Of a stretch of 44,708 nt of DNA, positions 15,070 through 23,399 are shown piece after piece; positions within the stretch are counted from its first letter, which is position 1; each line of letters opens with the position of its first letter. The notes under the pieces were generated by a model. That model ran no database searches. It was given only the letters and a program-made list of their open reading frames with translations, and was not told the origin of the DNA. The position numbers and the translations under genes were made by a program. The stretch comes from Pseudogracilibacillus sp037892545. GTDB taxonomy: Bacteria > Bacillota > Bacilli > Bacillales > Amphibacillaceae. The stretch is taken from NCBI RefSeq assembly GCF_037892545.1, contig NZ_JBBKBG010000021.1, positions 1 to 44,708 on the forward strand. The letters run 5' to 3'.

Positions 15070-17415
15070 ATGAAAATAGCTGTCGGAAATAGTCGAATGG
15101 ACAGAAAGTGGAAGAACAAAGATGTAACGTGGGACGAGTTTATTAATCTTGTAAATCAGACAATCCGTACAACTGAAACGGTAGCTGAATATAGAAAAAT
15201 GAATCGTGCAAAACAAGATGCAACAAAGGATGTTGGCGGCTTTGTTGGCGGTGCTTTAAAGCAGGGGAAAAGAAGGAACGGACATGTTTTGTCTCGTTCA
15301 CTTCTTACCCTTGATATGGACTATGCAGTACCTGGTATTTGGGATCAAATTGAACTTCTTTATGACTTTAAATGCTGCGTATATTCAACACATAAACACA
15401 TTCCTGAAAAACCAAGGCTACGTTTAATTATTCCGTTTAAACGTGATGTTTCGGAAGATGAATATCCAGCGGTCGCAAGAATGGTCGCAAAAGAAATCGG
15501 TATTGATTATTTTGATGATACCACATATGAACCCTCAAGATTAATGTACTGGCCATCGACACCATCAAATGGTGAGTTCTTTTTTGAGAAAAAAGATGGT
15601 GAGTTATTAGATCCCGATTTCTATTTGTCGAAATATGACGATTGGCGTGATACGACAACATGGCCAGTATCATCAAGGCAATCTGAGGTTGTACAACGAA
15701 ACATAAAAAAACAAGCTGATCCATTAGAGAAGGATGGCATTATTGGTGCTTTTTGTAGGACTTATTCTATTGAGGAAGCTATAGAAAGTTTTTTATCACA
15801 TGTGTATGAACCAAGTTTGATGGAAGGTAGATTTGATTATATCCCAGCTGATTCGTCTGCGGGAGTCGTTGTATATAACGGAAAATTTGCTTATAGCCAT
15901 CATGCAACAGATCCTGCTTCAGGAAACTTATTGAATGCATTTGACCTCGTTCGATTGCATTTGTTTCAAGATTTAGATGACAAAACATCTTATTCAACCG
16001 CAGTAACAAAACTTCCATCTTTTAAGGCTATGACTGATTTTGCCTTAAAGGATGAGCTAGTGAAAGTGCAGTTTGCAGAAGAACGAAAAGAACAAGCAGA
16101 AATCGAGTTTACGGAAGATGACTGGGAAGGACAGCTTGAGCTTGATAAAACAGGCGCAGTTAAAAATACACTTAGAAATCTTACCTTAATATTGGAACAT
16201 GATGAAAACCTTCAAGGTATTGTTTTTAATGAGCTATCAGACAACTTGGAGATTGTTAGTCCTGTACCTTGGTCGCACCCATCTAAATATTGGCGGGATG
16301 CGGATGATGCTCAGTTAGTTAGTTATATCGATACGCACTATGGAACATTTTCAGCTAGAAATTATGATATTGCAATTGCGAAAGTAGCTGATGATAGGTC
16401 GTATCATCCGATTCGAGATTACCTTGATGAATTGCCTGAGTGGGATAAAGTGCCACGAATCGATACGTTATTAATTGATTATTTAGGAGCGGATGATAAT
16501 CCATACGTTCGTGCTGTAACAAGGAAAACATTATGTGCGGCAATATCTAGAGTTCTCACACCTGGCATTAAATTTGATTCAATGCTCGTTTTAAATGGTC
16601 CGCAAGGAGTCGGTAAAAGTACGCTTATTGCAAGGCTTGGTGGTGAATGGTTTTCGGACAGCTTAAGTTTATCGGACACAAAAGATAAGACAGCTGCTGA
16701 GAAATTACAAGGTTACTGGATCATTGAAATCGGAGAACTTGCTGGACTTAAAAAAGCAGAAGTAGAAACACTGAGGAGTTTCCTTTCACGACAAAACGAC
16801 ATTTATCGAGCGAGTTTTGCAAAAAGAGTTACACCACATTTAAGGCAATGTGTATTCTTTGGAACAACTAATGCTGAAAAAGGTTATTTAAGGGATACGA
16901 CAGGTAACAGACGATTTTGGCCTGTGAAAACTCCAGGCGATGGAGTAAAGAAATCGTGGGAAGTAACTGAAGAAGAAGTGCTGCAAATATGGGCAGAAAC
17001 ACTCGAATACGTGAAGCAGGGTGAAAAGCTGTACCTTGAACATGATATTGATCAGTTAGCAAAAGAAGAACAGCGAATGGCGATGGAATCGGACGAGCGA
17101 GAAGGGTTGGTTCGTGAATATTTAGAAACGCTACTTCCTGACGATTGGGACGATATGGACTTATTTGAACGTAGAGCATTTATCAATGGCACTGAATTTG
17201 GTGATAGTCCAAAACAAGGTGTTTGGAAACGGGAGCATGTTTCTAATATGGAGATTTGGTGTGAATGTTTCCAAAAGGAACGTTCCAATTTAAGACGGAT
17301 AGATGGTAACGAAATATCAACCATTATGGCCAGCATTGGTGGCTGGACAGGTTTATCAAAGAAAAAGAGACTTCCCATTTACGGAACGCAGTGGGTGTAT
17401 GAATTAAAAAAGTGA
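15070..17415 (+). CDS. VapE-type phage primase-helicase
   Basis: A 781-residue fusion. The N-terminal half has a PrimPol-like region (LSRSLLTLDMDYA, then PRLRLIIPFKRDV and EPSRLMYWPSTP). The C-terminal half is a virulence-associated E/superfamily 3-like helicase with Walker A LNGPQGVGKST at about 510, a Walker B-like WIIEIGELAG and the sensor region FFGTTNAEKGYLRD ... GNRRFWPV. It should prime and unwind DNA for the family A polymerase. The ATG at 15070 follows TTGGAGG; an upstream TTG at 15055 lies in that site and is rejected. The 3' end contains the first members of the GGAAC repeat cluster. Confidence 0.93.
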   Translation: MKIAVGNSRMDRKWKNKDVTWDEFINLVNQTIRTTETVAEYRKMNRAKQDATKDVGGFVGGALKQGKRRNGHVLSRSLLTLDMDYAVPGIWDQIELLYDFKCCVYSTHKHIPEKPRLRLIIPFKRDVSEDEYPAVARMVAKEIGIDYFDDTTYEPSRLMYWPSTPSNGEFFFEKKDGELLDPDFYLSKYDDWRDTTTWPVSSRQSEVVQRNIKKQADPLEKDGIIGAFCRTYSIEEAIESFLSHVYEPSLMEGRFDYIPADSSAGVVVYNGKFAYSHHATDPASGNLLNAFDLVRLHLFQDLDDKTSYSTAVTKLPSFKAMTDFALKDELVKVQFAEERKEQAEIEFTEDDWEGQLELDKTGAVKNTLRNLTLILEHDENLQGIVFNELSDNLEIVSPVPWSHPSKYWRDADDAQLVSYIDTHYGTFSARNYDIAIAKVADDRSYHPIRDYLDELPEWDKVPRIDTLLIDYLGADDNPYVRAVTRKTLCAAISRVLTPGIKFDSMLVLNGPQGVGKSTLIARLGGEWFSDSLSLSDTKDKTAAEKLQGYWIIEIGELAGLKKAEVETLRSFLSRQNDIYRASFAKRVTPHLRQCVFFGTTNAEKGYLRDTTGNRRFWPVKTPGDGVKKSWEVTEEEVLQIWAETLEYVKQGEKLYLEHDIDQLAKEEQRMAMESDEREGLVREYLETLLPDDWDDMDLFERRAFINGTEFGDSPKQGVWKREHVSNMEIWCECFQKERSNLRRIDGNEISTIMASIGGWTGLSKKKRLPIYGTQWVYELKK

Positions 17416-17676
17416 CGTTCCAAAAAATCGAGTTTGGAACAAAAACATCACATTGGAACAGAATATTATGTTCCTGGAACAAAATAAAAGAAGTTCGTCA
17501 CATAGTTAGGAACAGCAATCAACCTATGTCGTATAAGGGTTTGTAAAAAACATGTTCCAATGTTCCAAGAAAAATATGATATTAGGAAAATATAAGAATA
17601 TAGGATGAAATCACGCAAATACGCATATACGCGCGTAAGAAAGTTTAAAAACGTTTGGAACAGGAGAGTTTGGAAT
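17277..17676. repeat. Cluster of GGAAC/GTTCC boxes, candidate phage replication origin
   Basis: The heptamer TTGGAAC or its complement GTTCCAA recurs at 17417, 17434, 17453, 17554, 17562 and 17655. Shorter GGAAC/GTTCC copies lie at 17470-17480 (a palindromic pair) and 17508, and a GGAACGTTCC palindrome is at 17277-17286 inside the primase-helicase gene. The 260-base gap 17416-17674 has no gene and is AT-rich at its right side, with a tract of ATACGC-type repeats (17619-17634). Iterons next to the primase-helicase gene are typical of phage origins. A regulatory operator array is the alternative. Confidence 0.6.
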
Positions 17677-17956
17677 GCGAGAAAAATCTATCGAGTTAAA
17701 ATTAAGCGAAGCGGTCAAAAATATGAAGGGTTTATCTATTAAACTAACATCACCAGGTTTTGATGGATTGCCCGATCGGTTAGTGTTACTACCAAACGGG
17801 AAAATTGGCTTTATTGAAGTGAAAGCCCCAGGAAATAAACTCAGACCGCTTCAGCAGAAAAGAAAACAGCAGTTAGAATCACTAGGTTTTATAGTCTTTT
17901 GTCTAGATGATCCTGAAAGTATTGGAGGGATGTTGGATGAAATTCAAGCCACATAA
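17675..17956 (+). CDS. VRR-NUC domain nuclease
   Basis: A 93-residue minimal VRR-NUC (virus-type replication-repair nuclease). The fold's active-site residues are visible: GFDGLPDRLVLLPNG (the D of the core), then GFIEVKAPGNKLRPLQQ (E-x-K). Stand-alone VRR-NUC proteins cut branched DNA such as Holliday junctions or flaps in phage replication. The ATG follows AGGAG. The gene overlaps the helicase gene by 20 bases, and the pair VRR-NUC plus SNF2 helicase is a conserved phage unit. Confidence 0.9.
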   Translation: MREKSIELKLSEAVKNMKGLSIKLTSPGFDGLPDRLVLLPNGKIGFIEVKAPGNKLRPLQQKRKQQLESLGFIVFCLDDPESIGGMLDEIQAT

Positions 17957-19295
17957 ATATCAGGAGTTTGCAACAAATTTTATTATAGAAAATCCTATAA
18001 CGGCAATATTTCTTGAAATGGGTCTCGGTAAAAGTGTGATTACACTGACTGCTATTTATGAATTGATGTTAGAACGATTTGAAGTTGATAGGGTTTTAGT
18101 AATCGCACCACTCAGGGTTGCTAGAAATACGTGGCCAGAAGAAATTGAAAAATGGAGTCACTTGAAAGGATTAACTTATGCAGTTGCTGTTGGAACAGAA
18201 AAAGAGCGCTTAGAAGCATTATATTCAGACGCGCACATTTATATCATTAACCGAGAAAATGTAGAATGGTTGATTGCTAGAAGCGGTATCGATTTTAATT
18301 TTGATATGGTTGTTATTGATGAATTATCATCGTTTAAATCTCATCAATCAAAACGCTTTAAAAGTTTAATGAAAGTGAGACCTAACATTAAAAGAATAGT
18401 TGGTTTAACAGGAACACCTTCATCGAATGGCTTAATGGACTTATGGGCGGAGTACCGATTACTTGATATGGGTGAAAGATTAGGGAAGTTCATCGGACGT
18501 TTCAGAGAATCATACTTCGATCCTGACAAAAGAAATCAACATATGATTTTCTCATATAAACCAAAACCAGGGGCAGAAGAAGCGATATATGAAAAAATAA
18601 GCGATATCACTATCAGTATGAAAGGGACGGACTATTTAAAACTACCCGATTTAGTCATGAATGAAATGCCTGTTTCGTTAAATCAGAAAGAAAAAGAAAC
18701 GCTTGATGTCATGAAACGTGATTTGATTACAACGATAAAAGGCGAGGATATAACCGCTTCAAATGCAGCGGCTTTATCAAATAAACTTCTTCAAATGGCA
18801 AATGGTGCAGTTTACGATGATAACGGTTCTGTCACTCAAATACATGATCGAAAACTCGAAAAGTTAGAAGATATCATTGAAGCGGCAAACGGTAAACCTG
18901 TATTAATTGCTTATTGGTTTAAACACGACCTGCTCCGCATACAAAACCGATTTAAGGTAGAAGTTTTAACAAGTAGTGATTCCATTAAAAAATGGAACGA
19001 GGGAAAGATTCAAATTGCAGCCATTCATCCCGCATCCGCAGGACATGGTTTAAATTTACAAGCGGGTGGTTCAACACTCGTATGGTTTGGACTAACTTGG
19101 AGCTTGGAGTTATACCAACAAACAAATGCAAGGCTGTACAGGCAAGGACAAACAGACACAGTGATTATCCATCATTTAATCGCTAAAGAAACAATGGACG
19201 AGCGTGTGATGGATGCTTTAAATAAAAAGAATAATACTCAGTCAGCACTCATTGATGCGGTGAAAGCAACGTTAAAAGGGGGAATTCCTGTATGA
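17937..19295 (+). CDS. SNF2-family DEAD-like helicase/translocase
   Basis: A 452-residue SNF2 ATPase. Motif I FLEMGLGKS is near residue 26, motif II VVIDELSSFKS near 128, motif III GLTGTPSSNG near 158, and the C-terminal RecA lobe carries QQTNARLYRQGQ (motif VI). The ATG at 17937 follows GGAGGG, inside the 3' end of the VRR-NUC gene; upstream in-frame starts have no ribosome binding site. It probably remodels replication or recombination intermediates for the VRR-NUC nuclease. It overlaps the next gene by 4 bases (ATGA). Confidence 0.92.
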   Translation: MKFKPHKYQEFATNFIIENPITAIFLEMGLGKSVITLTAIYELMLERFEVDRVLVIAPLRVARNTWPEEIEKWSHLKGLTYAVAVGTEKERLEALYSDAHIYIINRENVEWLIARSGIDFNFDMVVIDELSSFKSHQSKRFKSLMKVRPNIKRIVGLTGTPSSNGLMDLWAEYRLLDMGERLGKFIGRFRESYFDPDKRNQHMIFSYKPKPGAEEAIYEKISDITISMKGTDYLKLPDLVMNEMPVSLNQKEKETLDVMKRDLITTIKGEDITASNAAALSNKLLQMANGAVYDDNGSVTQIHDRKLEKLEDIIEAANGKPVLIAYWFKHDLLRIQNRFKVEVLTSSDSIKKWNEGKIQIAAIHPASAGHGLNLQAGGSTLVWFGLTWSLELYQQTNARLYRQGQTDTVIIHHLIAKETMDERVMDALNKKNNTQSALIDAVKATLKGGIPV

Positions 19296-19750
19296 ATATT
19301 GTATGGCACTACCTAGATAAACGAGCAGCAACGATTGATGTGATAAAAGATTATAATAGTATGAAACACATTATAGATAATACCGATGACGACATTGCAA
19401 TCCTTCATGACGGAATGTTGTCCCCAAGTGCACCAGTGAATGATGGCATGCCTTCCGTACACAATCCTAAAGCCAATGAAAGTCGGATTGTCTTTAGCAT
19501 AGATAAAATTGATGTGCTGAAAGAAAGATTAAGACAGGCCATCGAATATATGAATTGGTTCCAGCCTGCTTGGGATGAGTTAACTGAAGATGAACAGTTT
19601 GTTCTGTATGAATTTTATATGGTGGAAGACCAAAGACGAACCGAAGCTGTGCATACAATTTGTGATTACTTTAAGATTGAGAGGTCATCTGCCTACAACA
19701 AAAAGAATAGAGCGTTGGATAGGTTGACACTACTGCTTTATGGCAAGTGA
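19292..19750 (+). CDS. DUF1492-like late-gene regulator (sigma region 4-like)
   Basis: A 152-residue protein. The C-terminal part (LTEDEQFVLYEFYM ... ICDYFKIERSSAYNKKNRALDRL) is a sigma region 4-like HTH as in DUF1492/ArpU-type phage late-transcription activators. The N-terminal 80 residues have no recognised fold. It is the last gene of the early operon and lies directly ahead of the late promoter region, the usual place for this activator. It is coupled to the SNF2 gene by a 4-base overlap. Its target is probably the promoter and terminator pair at 19867-19946 (inference). Confidence 0.8.
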   Translation: MNIVWHYLDKRAATIDVIKDYNSMKHIIDNTDDDIAILHDGMLSPSAPVNDGMPSVHNPKANESRIVFSIDKIDVLKERLRQAIEYMNWFQPAWDELTEDEQFVLYEFYMVEDQRRTEAVHTICDYFKIERSSAYNKKNRALDRLTLLLYGK

Positions 19751-19866
19751 GTAAAATCTTGGATGCATTTAGATATTACGCAGGTTATAGTGGTAGTATG
19801 GAAAAAGTATCAAAGTGAATCAAAATACTCTTTGAATTTTCAAGTGAGTAATATTGCGGACGCTTT

Positions 19867-19895
19867 TTGACTTTGAGCATGTTATGGTATTAATA
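19867..19895 (+). promoter_or_regulatory. Candidate late-operon promoter
   Basis: TTGACT (19867-19872) and TTAATA (19890-19895) are spaced by 17 bases upstream of the HNH nuclease and terminase genes. The preceding 110 bases hold no gene and could bind the late regulator encoded just upstream. Transcription would begin near 19902 and run straight into the terminator hairpin. Confidence 0.5.
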
Positions 19896-19910
19896 TAGAC
19901 GAAATATCGC

Positions 19911-19946
19911 AAGCCTTCGTGGGAGAAATCCTACGGGGGCTTTTTT
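19911..19946 (+). terminator. Leader terminator just after the late promoter
   Basis: AAGCC with TTCGTGGG pairs with CCTACGGG and GGCTT around an AGAAAT loop and is followed by TTTTTT. It lies about 10 bases after the predicted start site and before the HNH ribosome binding site, so it would stop most transcripts unless read-through is activated. Attenuation or antitermination is inferred. Confidence 0.7.
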
Positions 19947-19963
19947 GTTTGGAGGTGAAAGTT

Positions 19964-20329
19964 ATGCCGAGAAAACCAAAGCGACCTTGTTCACAGCCAG
20001 GATGTCCTGAGTTAACGCATGAACGCTTTTGTGATGAACACCGGAAGGCTGAGGCAAGAAGATATGAAAGGTATCAACGTGATCCAAACACCGCAAAGCG
20101 ATACGGACGTGCCTGGAAAAGGATACGTGACCGTTATGTTGCAAAGAACCCGCTCTGCGAGGAGTGTAAGCGAAACGGGAAGCTAACTCCAGTGCAAGAA
20201 GTACATCACATCCTACCGCTGTCACGTGGTGGAACGCATGACGAAAGCAATCTGATGTCTGTTTGCACACCCTGTCACTCATCGATTACCGCACGAGATG
20301 GCGATCGTTGGCGAAGGAGTAGGGGGTAA
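19964..20329 (+). CDS. Phage HNH endonuclease (packaging-associated)
   Basis: A 121-residue HNH nuclease. An N-terminal zinc-binding patch (CSQPGCPELTHERFCDEH) is followed by the HNH core NPLCEECKRNG, VHHILPLSRGGTHDESNL and CTPCHSS, with the two zinc CxxC pairs and the His/Asn catalytic residues. HNH genes immediately ahead of the small terminase are typical of cos-type siphoviruses and are required for packaging-site cleavage in several of them. The ATG at 19964 follows GGAGGTG; an upstream GTG at 19919 lies inside the terminator hairpin and is rejected. Confidence 0.9.
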   Translation: MPRKPKRPCSQPGCPELTHERFCDEHRKAEARRYERYQRDPNTAKRYGRAWKRIRDRYVAKNPLCEECKRNGKLTPVQEVHHILPLSRGGTHDESNLMSVCTPCHSSITARDGDRWRRSRG

Positions 20330-20434
20330 TCAATCTCTACAGCTTATCATGTGGACAACGGGCGGGGAACGTCACGCAAAAAGTCGCGATTTCAAAGAGG
20401 GTATATAGGGGGCGAGCAGAAATGAGGTGTTGAA
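20330..20434. other. Candidate cos region between the HNH and small terminase genes
   Basis: About 100 bases without a gene, with a GC-rich patch (ACGGGCGGGGAACGTCACGC at 20356-20375, then GTCGCG). In HNH-containing cos phages the cohesive-end site commonly lies here. No defined nick site can be read from sequence alone, so this is positional inference. Confidence 0.3.
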
Positions 20435-20986
20435 ATGGCCAAGGATGGAACAAATAGGGGCGGTGCTCGGGTTGGTTCTGGACGTAAAAGAAAGCCATTA
20501 TACGAAAAATTAGAAGATGGAAATCCAGGTAGACGAAAATTAGAAGTGCTCGAATTTACACATGCACCTGACCTTCAAGGACAAGAAATGCCACCGCCAA
20601 GAGAGATGCTATCTGCCACTGAAAAGGACGGTTCAACTCTTGAAGCGGCAGAAATTTATGAAGAAACGTGGAATTGGTTAAATGAAAGGGACTGTGCTCA
20701 TTTAATCATGCCGCAACTTTTAGAAAGGTATGCTATGAGTGCAGCAAGATGGATGCAGTGCGAGGCAGCTGTGACAGAGTTTGGCTTTTTAGCAAAACAT
20801 CCAACAACGGGAAATGCTATGCAAAGCCCGTATGTTGCTATGAGTCAAAACTTCATGACACAAACCAATCGACTCTGGTTAGAAATTTATCAAATTATAA
20901 GAGAAAACAGTGCAACAGAATTCATTGGTGCGAATCCACAAGATGATATGATGGAGCGTTTATTAACGATGCGTAAAGGCAAATAA
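20435..20986 (+). CDS. Phage terminase small subunit, P27 family
   Basis: A 183-residue protein with the basic N-terminus common to P27 small terminases (GGARVGSGRKRKPLYEKLEDGN) and a helical body ending in MERLLTMRKGK. It recognises the packaging site and hands DNA to the large subunit. The ATG follows GAGGTG. Unusually, about 7.6 kb of DNA-modification and accessory genes separate it from the large terminase gene, though such an insertion point is known in this phage type. Confidence 0.85.
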   Translation: MAKDGTNRGGARVGSGRKRKPLYEKLEDGNPGRRKLEVLEFTHAPDLQGQEMPPPREMLSATEKDGSTLEAAEIYEETWNWLNERDCAHLIMPQLLERYAMSAARWMQCEAAVTEFGFLAKHPTTGNAMQSPYVAMSQNFMTQTNRLWLEIYQIIRENSATEFIGANPQDDMMERLLTMRKGK

Positions 20987-21004
20987 CTGAAACGAGGTAA
21001 TGTG

Positions 21005-22180
21005 ATGACGATTAAATATTTAACAGCTGAAAGTGTATGTGCGGGTCATCCGGATAAACTTTGTGATTTAATATCAGATAGTATTTTGGATGCTTGTTTA
21101 ACAAAAGACAAAGCTTCACGTATGGCATGTGAGGTGCTTGCGACAAAAGGAAGAATCATCGTGGCGGGCGAAATCTCCTGTAGCGAAAAACTTAATCTTA
21201 AAGATGTTGTAAAAAGTGTATTAGTTGATGTGGGTTACAAACCTACAGATTTTAAAATATCTGTATATGTACAGAAACAAAGTACAGATATTGCACAAGC
21301 GGTAGATACAGCACTTGAAGCTCGTCAGAGAATCAAAGAGCCTTACGGAACAATTGGCGCAGGTGACCAAGGAACAATGTATGGTTATGCGACAAATGAA
21401 ACAAAGGAAATGCTGCCATTACCATTAGTGCTTTCACATAAAATTGTAAAACGATTAGATGAAGTCCGCAAAGGAAAAATTATTAAAGGATATTTTCCAG
21501 ATGGGAAAGCCCAGGTCACAATTGAATATAGAAATAATCAACCAATCAGAGTTAAAACAATTGTTGTATCTGTTCAACATCTTGCTTATAAAAGACAAAC
21601 AGAAATTGAAAGAGATATTATTGAAAATGTCTTATGGCAGGTTTTTGAAGACTTCCCGTTTGATGAAAATACAGATATTTTAATCAATCCATCAGGGCGA
21701 TTTGTTGTTGGAGGACCAACAGCTGATACAGGATTAACTGGAAGAAAACTGATGGTTGACACTTACGGAGGTTTTACAGCGCATGGTGGCGGGGCATTTT
21801 CAGGAAAGGATCCTACCAAAGTTGATAGAAGTGGTGCTTATATGGCAAGGCATATTGCCAAGCACATCGTGTGGTGCGATTACGCAGAGAAATGTGAGGT
21901 AAGTATTTCATATGCTATCGGAAAGGCGAATCCTGTCGCATTTTCAATAAATACATTTGGGACGGGAAAAGTTTCTGATTCAATACTTGAACAAGCAGCT
22001 CTAGCAGTATTTAACTTAAAACCAGCAGCGATTATTGAATACTTACAGTTGCGAGATGTTCAGTATGCCGATACAGCAGTTTATGGCCATTTCGATAGTT
22101 GGTTATTCCCATGGGAAGACGTGAAAAGGTATAAAGAATTTAATCAGGCGGTGAGTAAATATGATAATAGAGAAGATTGA
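21005..22180 (+). CDS. metK: S-adenosylmethionine synthetase (phage-encoded)
   Basis: A 391-residue methionine adenosyltransferase that makes SAM from methionine and ATP. Motifs visible are CAGHPDKLCD near the N-terminus, TIGAGDQGTMYGYA (about 117) and the P-loop-like GGGAFSGKDPTKVDRSGAYM (about 260-279). Length is close to bacterial enzymes. The ATG at 21005 follows GAGGTAA; a GTG one codon upstream is possible. It is followed by two DNA methyltransferase genes with overlapping starts, so it likely supplies SAM for methylation of phage DNA. Sequence features look complete. It is divergent from the usual host enzyme in several places, suggesting a phage lineage. Confidence 0.93.
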   Translation: MTIKYLTAESVCAGHPDKLCDLISDSILDACLTKDKASRMACEVLATKGRIIVAGEISCSEKLNLKDVVKSVLVDVGYKPTDFKISVYVQKQSTDIAQAVDTALEARQRIKEPYGTIGAGDQGTMYGYATNETKEMLPLPLVLSHKIVKRLDEVRKGKIIKGYFPDGKAQVTIEYRNNQPIRVKTIVVSVQHLAYKRQTEIERDIIENVLWQVFEDFPFDENTDILINPSGRFVVGGPTADTGLTGRKLMVDTYGGFTAHGGGAFSGKDPTKVDRSGAYMARHIAKHIVWCDYAEKCEVSISYAIGKANPVAFSINTFGTGKVSDSILEQAALAVFNLKPAAIIEYLQLRDVQYADTAVYGHFDSWLFPWEDVKRYKEFNQAVSKYDNRED

Positions 22181-23399
22181 AGTTAAAAAGCTTATTCCCG
22201 CTGATTATAATCCGAGAAAAGATTTACAACCAGGCGATAGCGAATATGAAAAAATAAAACGTTCACTCGAGGAGTTTGGATATGTTGATCCAGTCATTTG
22301 GAACAAGACAACTGGCAGAGTAGTTGGTGGGCATCAACGGTTGAAAGTTTTGGCAAGTATGGGAAGAACTGAAGTCGAGTGTGTCGTGGTTGAATTAAAT
22401 GAAGAAAAAGAGAAAGCATTAAACGTTGCTTTAAATAAAATTAGCGGTGATTGGGATAAAGAAAAATTAGCTGTACTTATGACAGATTTAGATGCAGCAG
22501 ACTTTGATGTTTCACTCACAGGTTTTGACGCTGCTGAAATTGATGATTTGTTTAAAGATACACTTCGAGATCGAGTAGAAGATGATGACTTTGATGTCGA
22601 AGAAGAACTTCAAAATCCACCAATAACGATGCAAGGTGATGTGTGGCTTTTAGGTAGACATCGACTCGTATGCGGGGACAGTACGAAAAAAGAAACTTTT
22701 GAAAAGTTAATGGAGGATAAAAAAGCAAACTTGGTTGTCACTGATCCACCTTATAATGTTGATTATGAAGGCAGTGCGGGGAAAATTAAAAACGACAATA
22801 TGAATAATGATACATTTTACCAGTTTTTATTGGATGCTTTTAAGAACACAGAAGATGCGCTTGCGAAAGATGGCAGCATTTATGTGTTTCATGCGGATAC
22901 AGAAGGTCTTAATTTCCGCAGAGCATTTGAAGAAGCTGGTTTTTATTTATCTGGAACTTGTATATGGAAGAAACAATCACTTGTACTTGGCCGTTCACCT
23001 TATCAGTGGAAACACGAACCGATATTATTTGGCTGGAAAAAGAATGGTAGACACCGCTGGTATTCAGATAGAAAGCAATCGACTATTTGGGAGTTTGATA
23101 AACCTAAACGAAATGCCGACCATCCAACGATGAAACCAATTGCCTTAATTGCCTATCCAATTATGAATTCAAGTTTAACAAACAGTATTGTACTCGATCC
23201 ATTTGGTGGTTCTGGTTCGACTTTAATTGCATCGGAACAAACCGACCGAATATGTTATATGATTGAATTAGATGAAAAGTTTTGTGATGTGATTGCGAAA
23301 AGATACATTGAACAAGTTGGAACAGATGAAGGTGTGTATGTTATTCGAAATAATAAAAAGATTGCTTATAGCGAACTTGAGGTGAGTGAAAGTGCGTAA
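22161..23399 (+). CDS. ParB-like nuclease domain fused to a DNA N4/N6 methyltransferase
   Basis: A 412-residue fusion. Residues about 1-90 are a ParB/sulfiredoxin-like domain (YNPRKDL, then VVGGHQRLKVL). Residues about 155-400 are a beta-class amino-methyltransferase with DPPY motif IV (VVTDPPYNVDYEG) preceding the SAM motif I (LDPFGGSGST). It modifies adenine N6 or cytosine N4. This fusion is common next to phage terminase genes. It starts 20 bases inside metK. Possible roles are protection from host restriction or marking of packaging sites. Confidence 0.92.
   Translation: MIIEKIEVKKLIPADYNPRKDLQPGDSEYEKIKRSLEEFGYVDPVIWNKTTGRVVGGHQRLKVLASMGRTEVECVVVELNEEKEKALNVALNKISGDWDKEKLAVLMTDLDAADFDVSLTGFDAAEIDDLFKDTLRDRVEDDDFDVEEELQNPPITMQGDVWLLGRHRLVCGDSTKKETFEKLMEDKKANLVVTDPPYNVDYEGSAGKIKNDNMNNDTFYQFLLDAFKNTEDALAKDGSIYVFHADTEGLNFRRAFEEAGFYLSGTCIWKKQSLVLGRSPYQWKHEPILFGWKKNGRHRWYSDRKQSTIWEFDKPKRNADHPTMKPIALIAYPIMNSSLTNSIVLDPFGGSGSTLIASEQTDRICYMIELDEKFCDVIAKRYIEQVGTDEGVYVIRNNKKIAYSELEVSESA

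Noticed and set aside
17590..17640. Short ATACGC-type tandem repeats as a CRISPR remnant
   Set aside because: Units are far too short and irregular, with no spacers; they fit the AT-rich part of a possible origin.
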